Both the position numbers and the translations under genes were made by a program. Under the pieces are notes generated by a model. It saw nothing but the letters and a program-made list of their open reading frames with translations. It searched no databases and was not told the origin of the DNA. From Chloroherpetonaceae bacterium (GTDB lineage: Bacteria > Bacteroidota > Chlorobiia > Chlorobiales > Thermochlorobacteraceae), in the NCBI GenBank assembly GCA_025055975.1, contig JANWWM010000060.1, forward strand, positions 1 through 64,000: a stretch of DNA of 64,000 bases, written 5' to 3'. The first letter of the stretch is position 1; the number at the start of each line of letters is the position of its first letter. Shown here in pieces: positions 63,737 to 64,000 of this stretch.

Positions 63737-64000
63737 TCATATCGCGCTTCTTTTGAGAAAGAGTTTGCGCCGAAACTCCACGCTTTTTTTGAGCGCTTGC
63801 ACATCCAACGGCTTGCGATGAAACTCGTCGACATCGCGTTGTTTCAAGAGTTCTTGAACGTCCTCAAAATCGACGAACCCTGAAATCATAATCACTTGCA
63901 AATCTCTGTTGAGTTGCTTGATTCTGCGCGCCACGAAAGCGCCGCTCATTTCGGGCATTCGATAATCGACGATGCAGACTTGCGGAAAGAACGGCTCCGT
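63737..64000 (-). CDS. Response regulator receiver domain (partial, cut by window edge)
   Basis: The frame runs off the right end of the window. The visible 87 residues are the second half of a receiver domain: IVDYRMPEMSG contains the phospho-accepting Asp, VIMISGF the switch Ser (SG position), and FHRKPL the conserved Lys. The protein ends soon after the domain, so the receiver is C-terminal or stands alone; upstream partners lie outside the window. Confidence 0.85.
   Translation of the reverse strand, partial: TEPFFPQVCIVDYRMPEMSGAFVARRIKQLNRDLQVIMISGFVDFEDVQELLKQRDVDEFHRKPLDVQALKKSVEFRRKLFLKRSAI

Overview
The window reads as a contiguous piece of chromosome from a Gram-negative bacterium of the Bacteroidota-Chlorobiota-Ignavibacteriota (FCB) group, most likely a chemoheterotroph that uses oxygen and lies near Chlorobiota/Chloroherpetonaceae. 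This is inferred from content: a type IX secretion cargo with a PNPFNPST-type sorting tail, a PorV-like outer-membrane protein, lipid A synthesis (LpxB), oxygen-dependent HemF, SCO1, a 2-oxoacid dehydrogenase E2 with LipA, a Tricorn protease and a Rieske/cytochrome b operon. The DNA is GC-rich and gene-dense. No insertion sequence, prophage or CRISPR array was seen. There is one tRNA.

Layout. 0-15 kb: cell envelope and folding (RodZ-like protein, LpxB, COG0523 GTPase, a 1341-residue T9SS cargo, a TPR membrane protein with two cyclophilins, an ABC ATPase, PorV, HemF, an ABC-2 permease). 15-19 kb: coiled-coil lipoprotein, a collapsed DUF2887-like remnant, and Wza/Wzz polysaccharide export. 19-23 kb: rplM-rpsI-rpsB-tsf-pyrH on the minus strand, then tRNA-Val. 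23-30.4 kb: Tricorn protease, secreted proteins, ProS, DUF456. 30.7-34.9 kb: an unusual electron-transfer operon of a CydA-like membrane protein, Rieske protein, cytochrome b, and a CydA-like protein fused to cytochrome c. 35-47.5 kb: OGG1-type glycosylase, Pta, a compact type III polyketide synthase operon, 2-oxoacid dehydrogenase E2, LipA, a beta-propeller protein, HAD phosphatase and MutY. 47.5-61.3 kb: an almost unbroken minus-strand block (ferredoxin, cNMP-binding protein, CDF transporter, LolC/E pair, LdhA, diguanylate cyclase with two PstS-like lipoproteins, bacterioferritin-like protein, SCO1, JAMM-CysM-JAMM, GalE). 61.4-64 kb: pirin, BirA, a membrane protein and a truncated response regulator.

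Main discoveries. (1) A dispersed AT-rich 15-mer, TTCYGTTATTGCAAT, occurs seven times, inside genes, across start codons and between genes. The first four copies lie on the plus strand and the last three on the minus strand. (2) The 30.7-34.9 kb operon looks like a Rieske/cytochrome b complex joined to two divergent members of the cytochrome bd subunit I fold, one carrying a C-terminal haem c. (3) Two PstS-like lipoproteins are in an operon with a membrane diguanylate cyclase and no phosphate transporter genes, suggesting a ligand-to-c-di-GMP circuit. (4) A CysO-dependent type CysM lies between two JAMM proteases with no sulfur-carrier gene in sight. (5) A tightly overlapping type III polyketide synthase / ICMT-like / membrane protein / nitroreductase operon probably makes a modified phenolic lipid or quinone.

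All functions are inferred from recognisable motifs and gene context. No database search was run.
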